Shown: positions 1-6,636 of the stretch, piece by piece
Position numbering within the stretch: the stretch's first letter is position 1
Layout: each line of letters begins with the position of its first letter
From: Hemicentrotus pulcherrimus
Lineage: Eukaryota > Echinodermata > Echinoidea > Camarodonta > Strongylocentrotidae
Length of the DNA: 10,000 bases
Reading direction: 5' to 3'
NCBI GenBank assembly: GCA_003118195.1
Contig: BEXV01000614.1
Coordinates: 154,714 to 164,713 of the forward strand
Notes under the pieces: model-generated
Seen by the model: only the letters and a program-made list of their open reading frames with translations
The model's database searches: none
Told to the model about the DNA's origin: nothing
Made by a program: the position numbers and the translations under genes

Positions 1-60
1 TCTCTCTCTCTCGCTCAATCTCTTCTTCTCCTTCTTTCACTTCCGCTCGACGAATCACTA
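1..60. repeat. Pyrimidine-rich (TC)n low-complexity tract
   Basis: The first 12 bases are pure TC repeats and pyrimidine-rich sequence continues to about position 48. It is the edge of a simple repeat cut by the window border. The stretch from 61 to 188, between it and the tRNA gene, shows no feature I can support. Confidence 0.7.
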
Positions 61-188
61 GACATTTTCTTTTTCACTATGGTGGTGGAATCCCCCTTTC
101 GGGGCTCGCACCAACAAATTACCCTTTTTGAGTGGACCAAAAAATTTCTTAAAATGCCCTTTTACGTGAAAATACAAAGTTACAAAAA

Positions 189-261
189 AGGCACTCCCCG
201 GATTTGAACCGGGGATCTCCTGTTTACTAGACAGGCGCTTTACCAACTAAGCCACAGCGCC
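189..261 (-). tRNA. tRNA-Thr (anticodon AGT), no intron
   Basis: This is a 73-base cloverleaf on the minus strand that decodes threonine ACU codons in cytosolic translation. The acceptor stem pairs GGCGCUG with GAGUGCC; six of seven pairs form, with a G-G mismatch at 7-66. The D arm has stem GCUU/AAGC. The anticodon stem CCUGU/ACAGG closes a seven-base loop CUAGUAA with U33 and anticodon AGU at 34-36. The T arm is CCCGG with loop UUCAAAU closed by CCGGG, which gives a normal internal B box. A run of six T follows the 3' end at once (plus-strand positions 183-189 are mostly A), as expected of an RNA polymerase III terminator. CCA is not encoded, as is usual in eukaryotes. The body closely resembles animal tRNA-Thr(AGT) genes as I know them. 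The acceptor mismatch could slightly reduce stability, so a diverged copy is possible. Confidence 0.93.
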
Positions 262-784
262 GTACATGTTAATTTGATTTAGACTCCAATCAAAGACAAT
301 TTCGATCCAATGAATAAATCTTGAATCTTGCATTGGTAATGATTGCCTAAGAGTGCAGATTAGCAAGTATTTAACCCCTGTAAACCATTTTATGTAATAA
401 CAACAACAAAAATTCTTTCTTCACTTATAACATATATTTATTTTATATATACATATGTTTCATTTTGTATTGTTTTGTTATTTTCCAGTATATTATTTAC
501 GTACATAGTTATCCTTTGCAAAAATATTCAATCCTAACCTCTGGCTCAACCTCGTCAAGTTAATTTTTTTTTACCTTTTATATATATTGATTAGTGACTT
601 TCTTTTTTATTAAATGGAGTAAATAATTTTGAATCTTGAATAAAACTACGTCCCACCCATCCGTTTATGATAACTATGTCTATATCTAAATTGAAACTAA
701 GGTCTTCTTTATTTATTAAAACAAGAATGGAATGTGCGAACATAACAACGACATGAATGGCCGGGAGATCATTAGCCTTTTAAC
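262..784. other. AT-rich intergenic or intronic stretch without recognised genes
   Basis: This is AT-rich sequence with short poly-T and TA-rich runs. I see no exon with paired splice sites, no cysteine-patterned module and no RNA gene. It may be intergenic, or part of the intron before the first visible EGF exon. Confidence 0.5.
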
Positions 785-1120
785 AAGGCCTCGTGACTCT
801 AGCTAAGCGGCTGAGATGAGTCTAGATACCCCGGGTGAACCCGCGACCGAGTGGCGAATGGCAGCGCTTTTCGCTCTCTCGTTCACCCCGGTTTTCGCGA
901 TTAGTCTCGTTTTAGTCGCTTGGCGTCTAACAGACAAGTGGCTTTGTTTAAAGGCTAGGAGATCATGGGTTCGAATCCATGTCGATACGCTCGTGCTCTT
1001 TGGTAAGGAATCCATCCTCATTACCAAGTCCCTCGGAGAGCATTTAAAGCCGTCTGTTCCCTGGTTGCTTACTTACAAGCATATACATGCTTTCTTAGCA
1101 GTCCGGTTAAACTGTCATCA
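785..1120 (+). mobile_element. Putative tRNA-derived SINE
   Basis: The segment contains a perfect polymerase III B box (GGTTCGAATCC, 968-978) about 50 bases after an A-box-like stretch near 914-926. This is the layout of a tRNA-related SINE head. A better A-box match near 799-810 lies too far away for a normal tRNA. Behind the head come a small inverted repeat (TTGGTAA at about 999, TTACCAA at about 1020) and a conserved-looking body including the string TTTAAAGCCGT near 1045. That body resembles SINE cores I associate with echinoderms and related animals; this is recall, not a database match. The GC content is clearly higher than in the flanks. A long open frame across it is accidental. I could not define target-site duplications, so both ends are approximate. 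Confidence 0.6.
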
Positions 1121-1261
1121 AATATTCACATTTAAAAACAGAAGTTGCCCTCAAATTGATTTCTCGAAAACCTTTGCGATGATGCCTGACTAATTTGAAT
1201 AATTTGTTTTTCTTCAAATTGTGTTCCTTATTTTTCCGATTCTTATAAACTTTGTATTCAG

Positions 1262-1381
1262 ACCGTCCGGATTTATGTGCCGATGAGCCATGTCGAAGCG
1301 GTGGCGTATGCACAAATACGCTGGATGGATACTTCACATGCAACTGTACCGCCAACTGGACAGGTCAAATTTGTGACCATG
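1262..1381 (+). CDS. Exon 1 of EGF/ShKT gene: EGF-like domain 1
   Basis: This 120-nt internal exon encodes one complete EGF-like module. Six cysteines have spacing C-x4-C-x5-C-x9-C-x-C-x8-C, with the typical SGGVC after Cys2 and W-T-G before Cys6. The acceptor is TTCAG at 1257-1261 behind a T-rich tract. The donor is G|GTAAGC, with the intron starting at 1382. Both borders are phase 1, the class of shuffled EGF modules. The residues before Cys1 (RPDL) lack the Asp-x-Asp-Glu calcium motif, and the Cys3-Cys4 loop has nine residues, so the Asn/Asp hydroxylation pattern does not fit. Two sequons (N-C-T and N-W-T) lie around Cys4-Cys5. The exon feeding into it lies outside the window or was not found; 262-784 shows no candidate. 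Confidence 0.88.
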
Positions 1382-1800
1382 GTAAGCTTGCTCTCTTTCC
1401 CTTTTTCTATCTTTCTTTCTCTCTCTCCCTCTTACTTTCTCTTTCTCTCTCTCTCTCTCTCTCATTATATCTATCTCTCTCTGCCTTTCGCTCTCCCTCT
1501 CTCCAACCTTCATTATACCTTATCTACTTATATATCTGCCTCTGTTCGCACCTCTCTCTCTTCCTCTCTCTCTCTTCCTCTCTCTCTCTCTCTCTCTCTC
1601 TCTTCCTTTCTCTCTCTTCCTCTCTCTCATCTGTTCTTGCCACTGTCTTTATTGCCTCTATGGAAATGTGATTTTTTTTCCCCCGAAAATATGATTAGTT
1701 TATGTACAGTATATCAATTATCAATTGCACGCCAATCTCTCTCTCTCTCTCTCCCTCTGTCTCTCTCTTTCCCTCAATCTTTCTTCTATCTCCCATCCAG
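1382..1800 (+). repeat. Intron 1: long CT-rich simple-repeat tract
   Basis: Nearly the whole 419-nt intron is pyrimidine on the plus strand. It has (CT)n runs at about 1438-1463, 1552-1635 and 1736-1775, interrupted by TTCC, TTTC and TATATC units. It ends in CCATCCAG at 1793-1800. The open frames encoding Ser/Leu-rich or Arg/Glu-rich peptides here come from the dinucleotide repeat. The region is likely unstable in length between individuals. Confidence 0.85.
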
Positions 1801-2130
1801 AGGTTAAACCAGATGCATGCTCTAGCAGCCCTTGCTTGAATGAAGGGCAGTGTGTTCTCGTCAATTTCACCGGCGAAGCCAGCAAGACAGGGGGAATGCA
1901 ACCCCCTCCTCCGTTTTCCCCCGACGTGACACCAGGACAGAACATGACGCCTCCCACCGGGAACCAATCTCTAGCGTTCGGGAATCAGACGGTCCCTAGT
2001 GGAAACTGGTCGATGGCTGGCGGTAACGAAACGATTACTAGCGGTAACTGGTCAGATCCGGTTGGTACCAAAGTTCCAGCGTTTACGTGCGTCTGTATGA
2101 GTGGTTGGAGTGGGTCGCTTTGCGAAGAAG
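1801..2130 (+). CDS. Exon 2: EGF-like domain 2 with a sequon-repeat insert
   Basis: At 330 nt this exon is nearly three times as long as its neighbours. The first cysteines follow the EGF pattern (C-x4-C-x5-C at about residues 6, 11 and 17). The last three (C-x-C-x8-C, ending CEE) close the fold near the exon end. About 70 residues are inserted between Cys3 and Cys4. They comprise an N-F-T sequon, a Pro-rich part (PPPPFSP, 1904-1924), an N-M-T sequon, and then five seven-residue units each carrying N-Q-S, N-Q-T, N-W-S, N-E-T or N-W-S. The acceptor is CCAG at 1797-1800 and the donor G|GTAACC at 2131. Phase is 1 on both sides, and exon 1 joins in frame through Glu (G+AG). The insert contains no cysteine, so the disulphide core can still form. 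I expect an exposed, heavily glycosylated loop; this is inference. Confidence 0.87.
1959..2063 (+). repeat. Five in-frame 21-bp coding repeats (sequon heptads)
   Basis: The units are 1959-1979, 1980-2000, 2001-2021, 2022-2042 and 2043-2063. The peptides are GNQSLAF, GNQTVPS, GNWSMAG, GNETITS and GNWSDPV. Gly-Asn is invariant and position 4 is always Ser or Thr, so each unit is an N-glycosylation sequon. Nucleotide identity between units is moderate outside the GGnAAn start. Their length is exact, which suggests old tandem duplication followed by selection on the sequon. Confidence 0.9.
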
Positions 2131-2406
2131 GTAACCGTTCATTTTAGTTGAATCCAGTTCAATTCAGTTTAGGTCATTTTTAACAAATTTCGTCCGATTG
2201 AGTTCCATTCATTTGGGACAGTCAAGTGGTCAATAAATTTGAATTCCGTACGCTTTTCTTTTTCTGTTCTATTCTGTTTTTAATTGCTTCTCTTAATATT
2301 TTGATTTAAGTTTACATTATCTATCAATCCCTATATCTGGTCTGATCCGATCATCAGTGTACGAGTGAACACGGCCGGGTTTCAATCTCTGTTTTCTTTC
2401 TTACAG

Positions 2407-2529
2407 TTGACGTGACGTTTGATCCATGTCTGAACAACCCCTGCGCACATGGAGGAACCTGCCGACTGAATGGCAGTCAGTACACATGTGAATGCCCCCC
2501 TGAATGGAGAGGCGTCAACTGCCAAGACG
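2407..2529 (+). CDS. Exon 3: EGF-like domain 3
   Basis: This 123-nt exon has no internal ATG. Its frame reads tgt..tgc..tgc..tgt..tgc..tgc with spacing C-x4-C-x5-C-x8-C-x-C-x8-C, a textbook EGF module (HGGTC after Cys2, EWRG before Cys6). The acceptor is TTACAG at 2401-2406 behind a strong pyrimidine tract; the donor is G|GTAAGA at 2530. Phase is 1 at both ends, and it joins exon 2 through Val (G+TT). The residues before Cys1 (DVTFDP) are not the calcium motif. One sequon, N-G-S, lies in the Cys3-Cys4 loop. Confidence 0.88.
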
Positions 2530-2982
2530 GTAAGAATGAAGTGACGACAAATTTCCTCTGAGAATGACGAGAAATATTGAGACTTAACGTCGCCCCTACC
2601 CTATTTTTATTCTAACTAAAATCGAGAAATATATTCTTGTTAAAAAAACTGGTCTTAAACTAGTACATTCAAGACTAGAATAAGCAATATCTCACTTTAA
2701 CTATTTTTTAAGAATTAAAAGCCATAATTATTTGTTGTTAAAGCTGATATTGTTAGCAAATAGATGTCCCTTAATTTGGTACCTACTGCAAGCATATGTT
2801 ACTTATAAGTTTTTCAATTACATAGTATATCACAGCAAAATTCTGGCTACTCGAAATCCTCAATTGAAATGTCAAAAATATCCGCCTCTCTTTGCATAGA
2901 AATCAGTTGCGGCGCTGGTCTTCTATTTATGATATGACGTCCGGGAAAGAGTATATTCACGTACCCGGATGTTTTATAGAGG

Positions 2983-3018
<36 letters not shown>
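2983..3018. repeat. (AAT)n microsatellite, about 12 units
   Basis: This is an uninterrupted trinucleotide run in intron 3. Read in one frame it gives poly-Asn, which is not a real protein. The repeat abuts a hairpin-forming segment (3032-3068). Confidence 0.95.
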
Positions 3019-3120
3019 TGTCTTGTTTACCCAGGGTAGCCTCATCAGTATTCATACTGTTCTCCCTGAGGGCCCTGCAATCATATTATTACCCCGGTCA
3101 TCGGATTCAGGCTTACCCGC
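3019..3120. mobile_element. Possible interspersed repeat fragment beside the (AAT)n tract
   Basis: Nested inverted repeats are visible: CAGGG (3032-3036) with CCCTG (3064-3068), and CAGTA (3046-3050) with TACTG (3055-3059) around a four-base loop. The order of (AAT)n, then a GTTTACCCAGGGTAGCC-type string, then a GAGGGCCCTG-type string resembles a dispersed repeat I associate with marine deuterostome genomes. That resemblance is from memory only. The borders are approximate. Confidence 0.35.
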
Positions 3121-3735
3121 ACACAATGTAGATATGTAGAGAGATACGATTTTCTGCTTATTTGTTTCAAAGGCTAAAAAAGTCTAATAAATCATAATTC
3201 TGTGGACAATTCTTTACCTTTCCCTGATATTTCAATAATCTAAATAAAGTTGTACAAAAGCGTTACGGATGAATAAGTCTTATTATGCAATAATGAAAGG
3301 CAATGTTCGATATTTCGTGATGTCTTAAACTGAAAAGTATTAATTCAGGTAAACATAAACCGATCAAGAATGCATGGGAGCTCTCAAGGGGCTCAAGAAG
3401 GCAACCCAGGGTGTGGTAGACCTACTATAAATTTGGCTGGTTATGTTTGCCAAAAGCTGCTTGTGTGGGAGAGACGGAGAGCCTTTGTCAACTCCGTCCT
3501 ATATACCATCCGTAGTTAGCACATGGTACAAATGACCTAAAAGATCTTTTACACCTGGAGTAATCCCGCTTTTTGTATCATGTTTTGCCCTCTCGAGGAG
3601 AGCACTCCCTACGGTGATCCATACAATATACCATCGGTGCATAATGAGTATCGGTAATGCTAGCATAACTTCCATGAGTGCGTATCCAGTATTAGTTTGG
3701 GTGGGTTATCCAGTTTTGGAACAAATGAATGTTAA

Positions 3736-3749
3736 CTGCGCATGCGCAG
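3736..3749. promoter_or_regulatory. NRF-1-like perfect palindrome (14 bp)
   Basis: CTGCGCATGCGCAG is fully self-complementary and contains TGCGCATGCGCA, which fits the NRF-1 consensus YGCGCAYGCGCR. It lies 105 bases before the calcium-binding EGF exon in an otherwise AT-rich, CpG-poor intron. Binding is not shown; a chance match or a cryptic internal promoter or enhancer is possible. Confidence 0.4.
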
Positions 3750-3853
3750 ATTATATATACGAACTGGCCAGCTGTGGATTCATTTCTGGTAAGCATTGGG
3801 CTCCCTCGTAAAAGTTACAGAAGAGTTTATAATGTCCGACATTCATGACATAG

Positions 3854-3982
3854 ATTTTAACGAGTGCGACGTCAGCGCAAACCAAACCAACCCCTGTGAA
3901 AACGGTGGTACGTGCATCAATGACGTGGAAGGGTTCAACTGTACCTGTCTTGACGGTTTCTACGGGGACAACTGCGAGATCG
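3854..3982 (+). CDS. Exon 4: calcium-binding EGF domain 4
   Basis: This exon has 129 nt in phase 1-1. The phase-split Asp followed by F-N-E-C is a calcium-binding EGF start (D-x-N-E-C). The Cys3-Cys4 loop C-I-N-D-V-E-G-F-N-C fits the Asp/Asn beta-hydroxylation pattern C-x-[DN]-x4-[FY]-x-C. The Cys1-Cys2 loop is long (nine residues, with an N-Q-T sequon), and a second sequon N-C-T sits at Cys4. The donor is G|GTAAGG at 3983. The chosen acceptor is ACATAG (3848-3853), which has a poor pyrimidine tract. A second in-phase acceptor, TTACAG at 3815-3820, would add 11 residues before the calcium motif. I prefer 3854 because it reproduces the usual border at the first Asp. Confidence 0.82.
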
Positions 3983-4746
3983 GTAAGGTGCTGGGTTTTA
4001 TATTATGGCAGGTACTCAATGCCATGAAGCTCGATCCAAACAAAATTATTGATCGTTACGGTATCAAATGCCTGCCATACATGTAGTCCACCATGCCCTC
4101 ATTGGTATGATCAGCATCAACGTTACCATGGCAACACTAGGCACAGCATCCCATCGCGTTGTTTTCTTCTCTCTTTGTTGCTCCATCTTGTGCATTGCGT
4201 CATAGCACGATTCGGCTGGTTTGCATTGCTTGATTGATCATATATGTTGCTAAAGAATTCTTTTTATCTTAACACGTTGTTCAATTAATCGTGTTTTTTT
4301 TTCTTCTTCATCTGCTTTGCTTGACCATTCAATTGCATTTGTACCAATGCTTTGATCACTTTGTATCCTTCATATTCATCATTAACGTTTTTTTTTATCC
4401 TCATTGCTTTATTAAGGACATGCGGAGTGACCATTTTGGTTCTATTTATTGATTGCTTGTTTTAAAATATTTGGAATGGTCAATGTCTGCCACTTGAATG
4501 ATGCCAAAGGTCCACTCGGGCTGCTTATATCATGCTATTATATTCACCATTATGTAAAACAGCCTGCGAGCTGATCAATGTTATCCTGTTAAAAGATGTT
4601 TTAATAAATAAATAAATACATAAAACAATTTACCGAACCATTTGTTTATTATGGGGAATATTCATGAGTAAATATCGATAACGAAACAAACTGTACGGCC
4701 CCCAGTCTACTAAATATCAAACACGACGATGGCTTTAGGTTTTTCT
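3983..4746 (+). other. Intron 4, 5' part, no gene seen
   Basis: This is AT-rich sequence with poly-T runs. An RFX X-box-like motif lies at 4122-4135. A short (AAAT)n run at about 4601-4620 holds AATAAA hexamers that could look like polyadenylation signals, though no coding exon ends near them. I see no EGF- or ShKT-like exon. Confidence 0.55.
4122..4135. promoter_or_regulatory. RFX X-box-like motif
   Basis: GTTACCATGGCAAC has two half sites (GTTACC and GGCAAC) with two-base spacing, matching the X-box recognised by RFX factors that control ciliary genes in animals. It lies 140 bases into intron 4. Only one copy is seen, so a chance match remains possible. Confidence 0.4.
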
Positions 4747-5498
4747 TTAAAGGGCAAGTCCATTCCAAAAATACCTTACTGTTAATAGAAGCGGGGAAAT
4801 TAGACAAACTAATCAAAAAAGTTTGAGCAAAATCGGAAAACTAACAAGAAAGTTATGAATTTTTGATTATGTAAAATTATGGAACGATGAGAATCACAAC
4901 ACAAATTGCCAATATGGTTATCTGTTTGTAAAGTGATCTCCTCATTATTTATCAATTGCTTTATATAATCTAATCCCATTAATTTCCCTTTTTATCCCCA
5001 AGAAGCTGATTTCCCCATGCCTTTGCCCAGGTTATATGATTTGTATCATATTTCGTTCATGACATTTCACAAAATCTTTCATGAACTTTAAAGAATTTAC
5101 ACTATTTTCTGAATATTGTATATTCATAATTATTGATTTTTATAGCAATAGTTTATCAAAGTTCAAATTTTTCAGGGTTTAACTGGAAAAAATTACCCTA
5201 TATTAGTGCATCCACGCAAAACATATTACTTTCAATCTAACTTTGATGCTGATGTGACGAAATAAGATTCTTAAGGAGAAAATAGTAAATTTGTATTATC
5301 AATATAAAGAAAATAACAAATGGATAGTGAGGACATGACGTCACAGACTCATGAGTAGTTGCAAATTTGTCTTGTGATCTTCAAAGTTTTTCATGTCAAC
5401 TTCCTAATAGTTTTGCTCAAACTTTTTTGATTGGTTTGTCTGATTTTTTTTGCTTCTATTGAAAGTAAATTATTTGTTGGAGTGGACTTGGCGTTTAA
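4747..5498. mobile_element. Non-autonomous DNA transposon (MITE-like) with about 200-bp inverted repeats
   Basis: The left end, starting AGGGCAAGTCCATTCC after 4750, reappears as the reverse complement of the right end (GGAGTGGACTTGGCG, up to 5494). Similarity continues inward through the strings ATAGAAGC, TTAGACAAAC or TCAGACAAAC, and AATCAAAAAAGTTTGAGCAA, then more weakly to about 4955 on the left and 5318 on the right. The arms are about 200 bp in a 750-bp element with no coding capacity. TTAA occurs at both borders (4747-4750 and 5495-5498) and could be a target-site duplication, but the ends do not start with the CCC usual for piggyBac. The family resembles an AAGTCCA-type repeat that I recall as abundant in echinoderm and other marine invertebrate genomes. 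It lies wholly within intron 4. Confidence 0.75.
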
Positions 5499-5726
5499 AA
5501 TCGGGTTTACCGAAAGAGGTTAGTATAAAGTCAACGTTTTCACTTTGGTGAATGTGATTTTATACCAATGGTTTGAACAAAAACTGAATCTGTTGAACCA
5601 GGACCAAATCATCATCATTGCTGTTTATATAAATATTTATTGTTAATAGAATGTCTTCTTTTTTCTTCAATTTTACTGTTAGTTTTAAAAATCTACTAAT
5701 TTCTCAAATATCCTTTCATAATTTAG

Positions 5727-5843
5727 CATGTACCGACCACCACCGTAGCTGTCCATTCTGGGCTGGATCCCGTGAGTGTGACATAAACCCGAACTACATG
5801 CTTGTGTACTGCGGGTTGAGCTGTGGGGTGTGCAAAGATTTCG
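5727..5843 (+). CDS. Exon 5: ShKT domain 1
   Basis: This 117-nt phase 1-1 exon encodes one ShKT module, named after a sea anemone peptide but widespread in animal secreted proteins and metalloproteases. Six cysteines are spaced C-x6-C-x8-C-x10-C-x3-C-x2-C. Family hallmarks are present: C-x-D at the start, W-A near Cys2, N-P-x-x-M before Cys4 and the closing C-x-x-S-C-x-x-C. By ungapped alignment between Cys3 and Cys4, the Lys of the channel-blocking Lys-Tyr dyad of anemone ShK is Asn here, so a structural or binding role is more likely than a toxin role. The acceptor is ATTTAG at 5721-5726 behind a T-rich tract; the donor is G|GTAGGC at 5844. It joins exon 4 through Ala (G+CA). Confidence 0.9.
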
Positions 5844-5853
5844 GTAGGCAATA

Positions 5854-6011
5854 GGGACGTTTAGATTTACACGACCAGAACGTGGACTGCAACGTGTCAC
5901 ATCCTCTCCAGGCAATGTGCATCCTTTTAAGGGACTGGCAGTGACGTCACATTGCCTTAAAAGGATGCCACACGAGCAGTCCACGTTCTCGTCGTGCAAA
6001 TTTAAAAGTCC
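5854..6011. mobile_element. Short hairpin element (MITE-like) with a CRE palindrome in its loop
   Basis: The left arm at 5854-5890 (including GAACGTGGACTGC) is repeated inverted at 5976-6011 (GCAGTCCACGTTC). Inside, a perfect 14-bp stem pairs 5919-5932 with 5955-5968. The 22-nt loop 5933-5954 holds the 10-bp palindrome GTGACGTCAC. An ATA flanks both ends and could be a short target-site duplication. There is no coding capacity; open frames across it are inverted-repeat artefacts. It starts 10 bp after the donor of exon 5. Confidence 0.75.
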
Positions 6012-6522
6012 ATAATAATGACATTGAATAACGCTCTTGAAGCTTTCAAAATGAAGTAATTCCACTTATTTTCAACTACTCAGAACTTCTCCAACATTCT
6101 CCTAATCGATTCCCTCATTCTACCACCATAATTTTAGTATGAAATTTAAACCCCTAGAGTGTTTTCTTAACCCCCCCCCCTTCCCCCGTACTTACTTTCA
6201 TTATCCCTTCTGTCTTTCCTTTTCTCTTGTATTATTATTTTACACTTCTAATTCCTTTTTATAGTAAAAATATTTATTTTAAAAAAAATATTCACAAATC
6301 GTTACTCGTAATAAAACTTCTTATGTTCGTTTGTATAACTATTATGTTTCTCATAATGGTCCTTAATTAGGCAAAATGGATTAAAAATTTGAATTCATAC
6401 TAGAAGTGTATCTAATCGGAGGACTTTTTTCAGCAATGTACATGATGATATTCTCAAGTGAAAACTATGAAATAATCACCCAAAATAATCTTTGTATGTA
6501 TTATGCTTTGTTTCCACCCTAG
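6012..6522 (+). other. Intron 5, 3' part, no gene seen
   Basis: This is AT-rich intron sequence with a poly-C stretch (6171-6186, broken once by TT). I see no exon candidate. It ends in the pyrimidine tract and CCCTAG acceptor at 6517-6522. Confidence 0.6.
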
Positions 6523-6636
6523 TTTGTAAGGATAACGACCCCAGATGTGAGGGGTGGGCTGCTGAAGGCGAATGTGACCGAAACCCCTCCTGGATGCGTG
6601 TACACTGTCAAAAGAGTTGTATCGCTTGTATCGACG
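6523..6636 (+). CDS. Exon 6: ShKT domain 2
   Basis: This 114-nt phase 1-1 exon is the second ShKT module, directly following the first. Cysteine spacing is C-x6-C-x8-C-x10-C-x3-C-x2-C, identical to exon 5. Shared motifs are C-x-D, W-A-x-x-G-E-C, N-P-x-x-M and K-S-C-x-x-C. The Lys position of the anemone dyad is Ser. Only one residue (Val) separates the split codon of exon 5 from Cys1, so the two ShKT domains are tightly packed. The acceptor is CACCCTAG, the donor G|GTGAGT at 6637. The domain ends with C-I-D, and exon 7 supplies D-E-C, so the next EGF begins almost at once. No sequon is present (the only N-x-S is N-P-S). Confidence 0.9.

Larger units (their letters stand above)
2530..3853 (+). 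other. Intron 3 (1.3 kb), mostly unremarkable, with a microsatellite and repeat
   Basis: Positions 2530-2930 and 3130-3735 show AT-rich sequence without a module I can support. The notable contents are the (AAT)n tract with its hairpin repeat (2983-3120) and the NRF-1-like palindrome (3736-3749), listed separately. A segment near 3370-3620 is less AT-rich and may be an old interspersed repeat, but I cannot name it. Confidence 0.55.

Noticed and set aside
58..246. Minus-strand open frame of 62 codons
   Set aside because: It runs through the tRNA-Thr gene; its peptide is the translation of tRNA arms, and there is no independent coding signal.
816..1193. Plus-strand open frame of 125 codons
   Set aside because: It spans the SINE-like repeat including its B box. 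The peptide shows no domain, and the minus-strand frame over the same region is equally arbitrary.
1391..1807. Ser/Leu-rich and Arg/Glu-rich open frames
   Set aside because: Both are products of the (CT)n intron repeat read in different frames.
2892..3131. Open frame with a poly-Asn run
   Set aside because: The run is the (AAT)n microsatellite; the flanks are repeat sequence without splice support.
3614..3788. Possible exon ending at a good donor (TCTG|GTAAGC) with four Cys codons near the end, in phase 1
   Set aside because: Three in-phase acceptors could open it, but the cysteines fit no EGF or ShKT pattern. The intron left before exon 4 would be only 32-65 bases, and one of the acceptors overlaps the NRF-1-like palindrome. 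Probably chance.
4049..4237. Open frame with Cys/Pro-rich start
   Set aside because: It overlaps the X-box-like site within intron 4, has no module pattern and lacks a convincing acceptor.
4601..4620. AATAAA hexamers as a polyadenylation signal
   Set aside because: They belong to a short (AAAT)n repeat in a large intron; no terminal exon or stop codon precedes them in frame.
5685..6065. Minus-strand open frame of 126 codons
   Set aside because: It is antisense to the ShKT exon and then reads through both arms of the hairpin element.
6171..6186. Poly-C stretch as a functional site
   Set aside because: It is a short homopolymer with no paired motif; ordinary low-complexity sequence.
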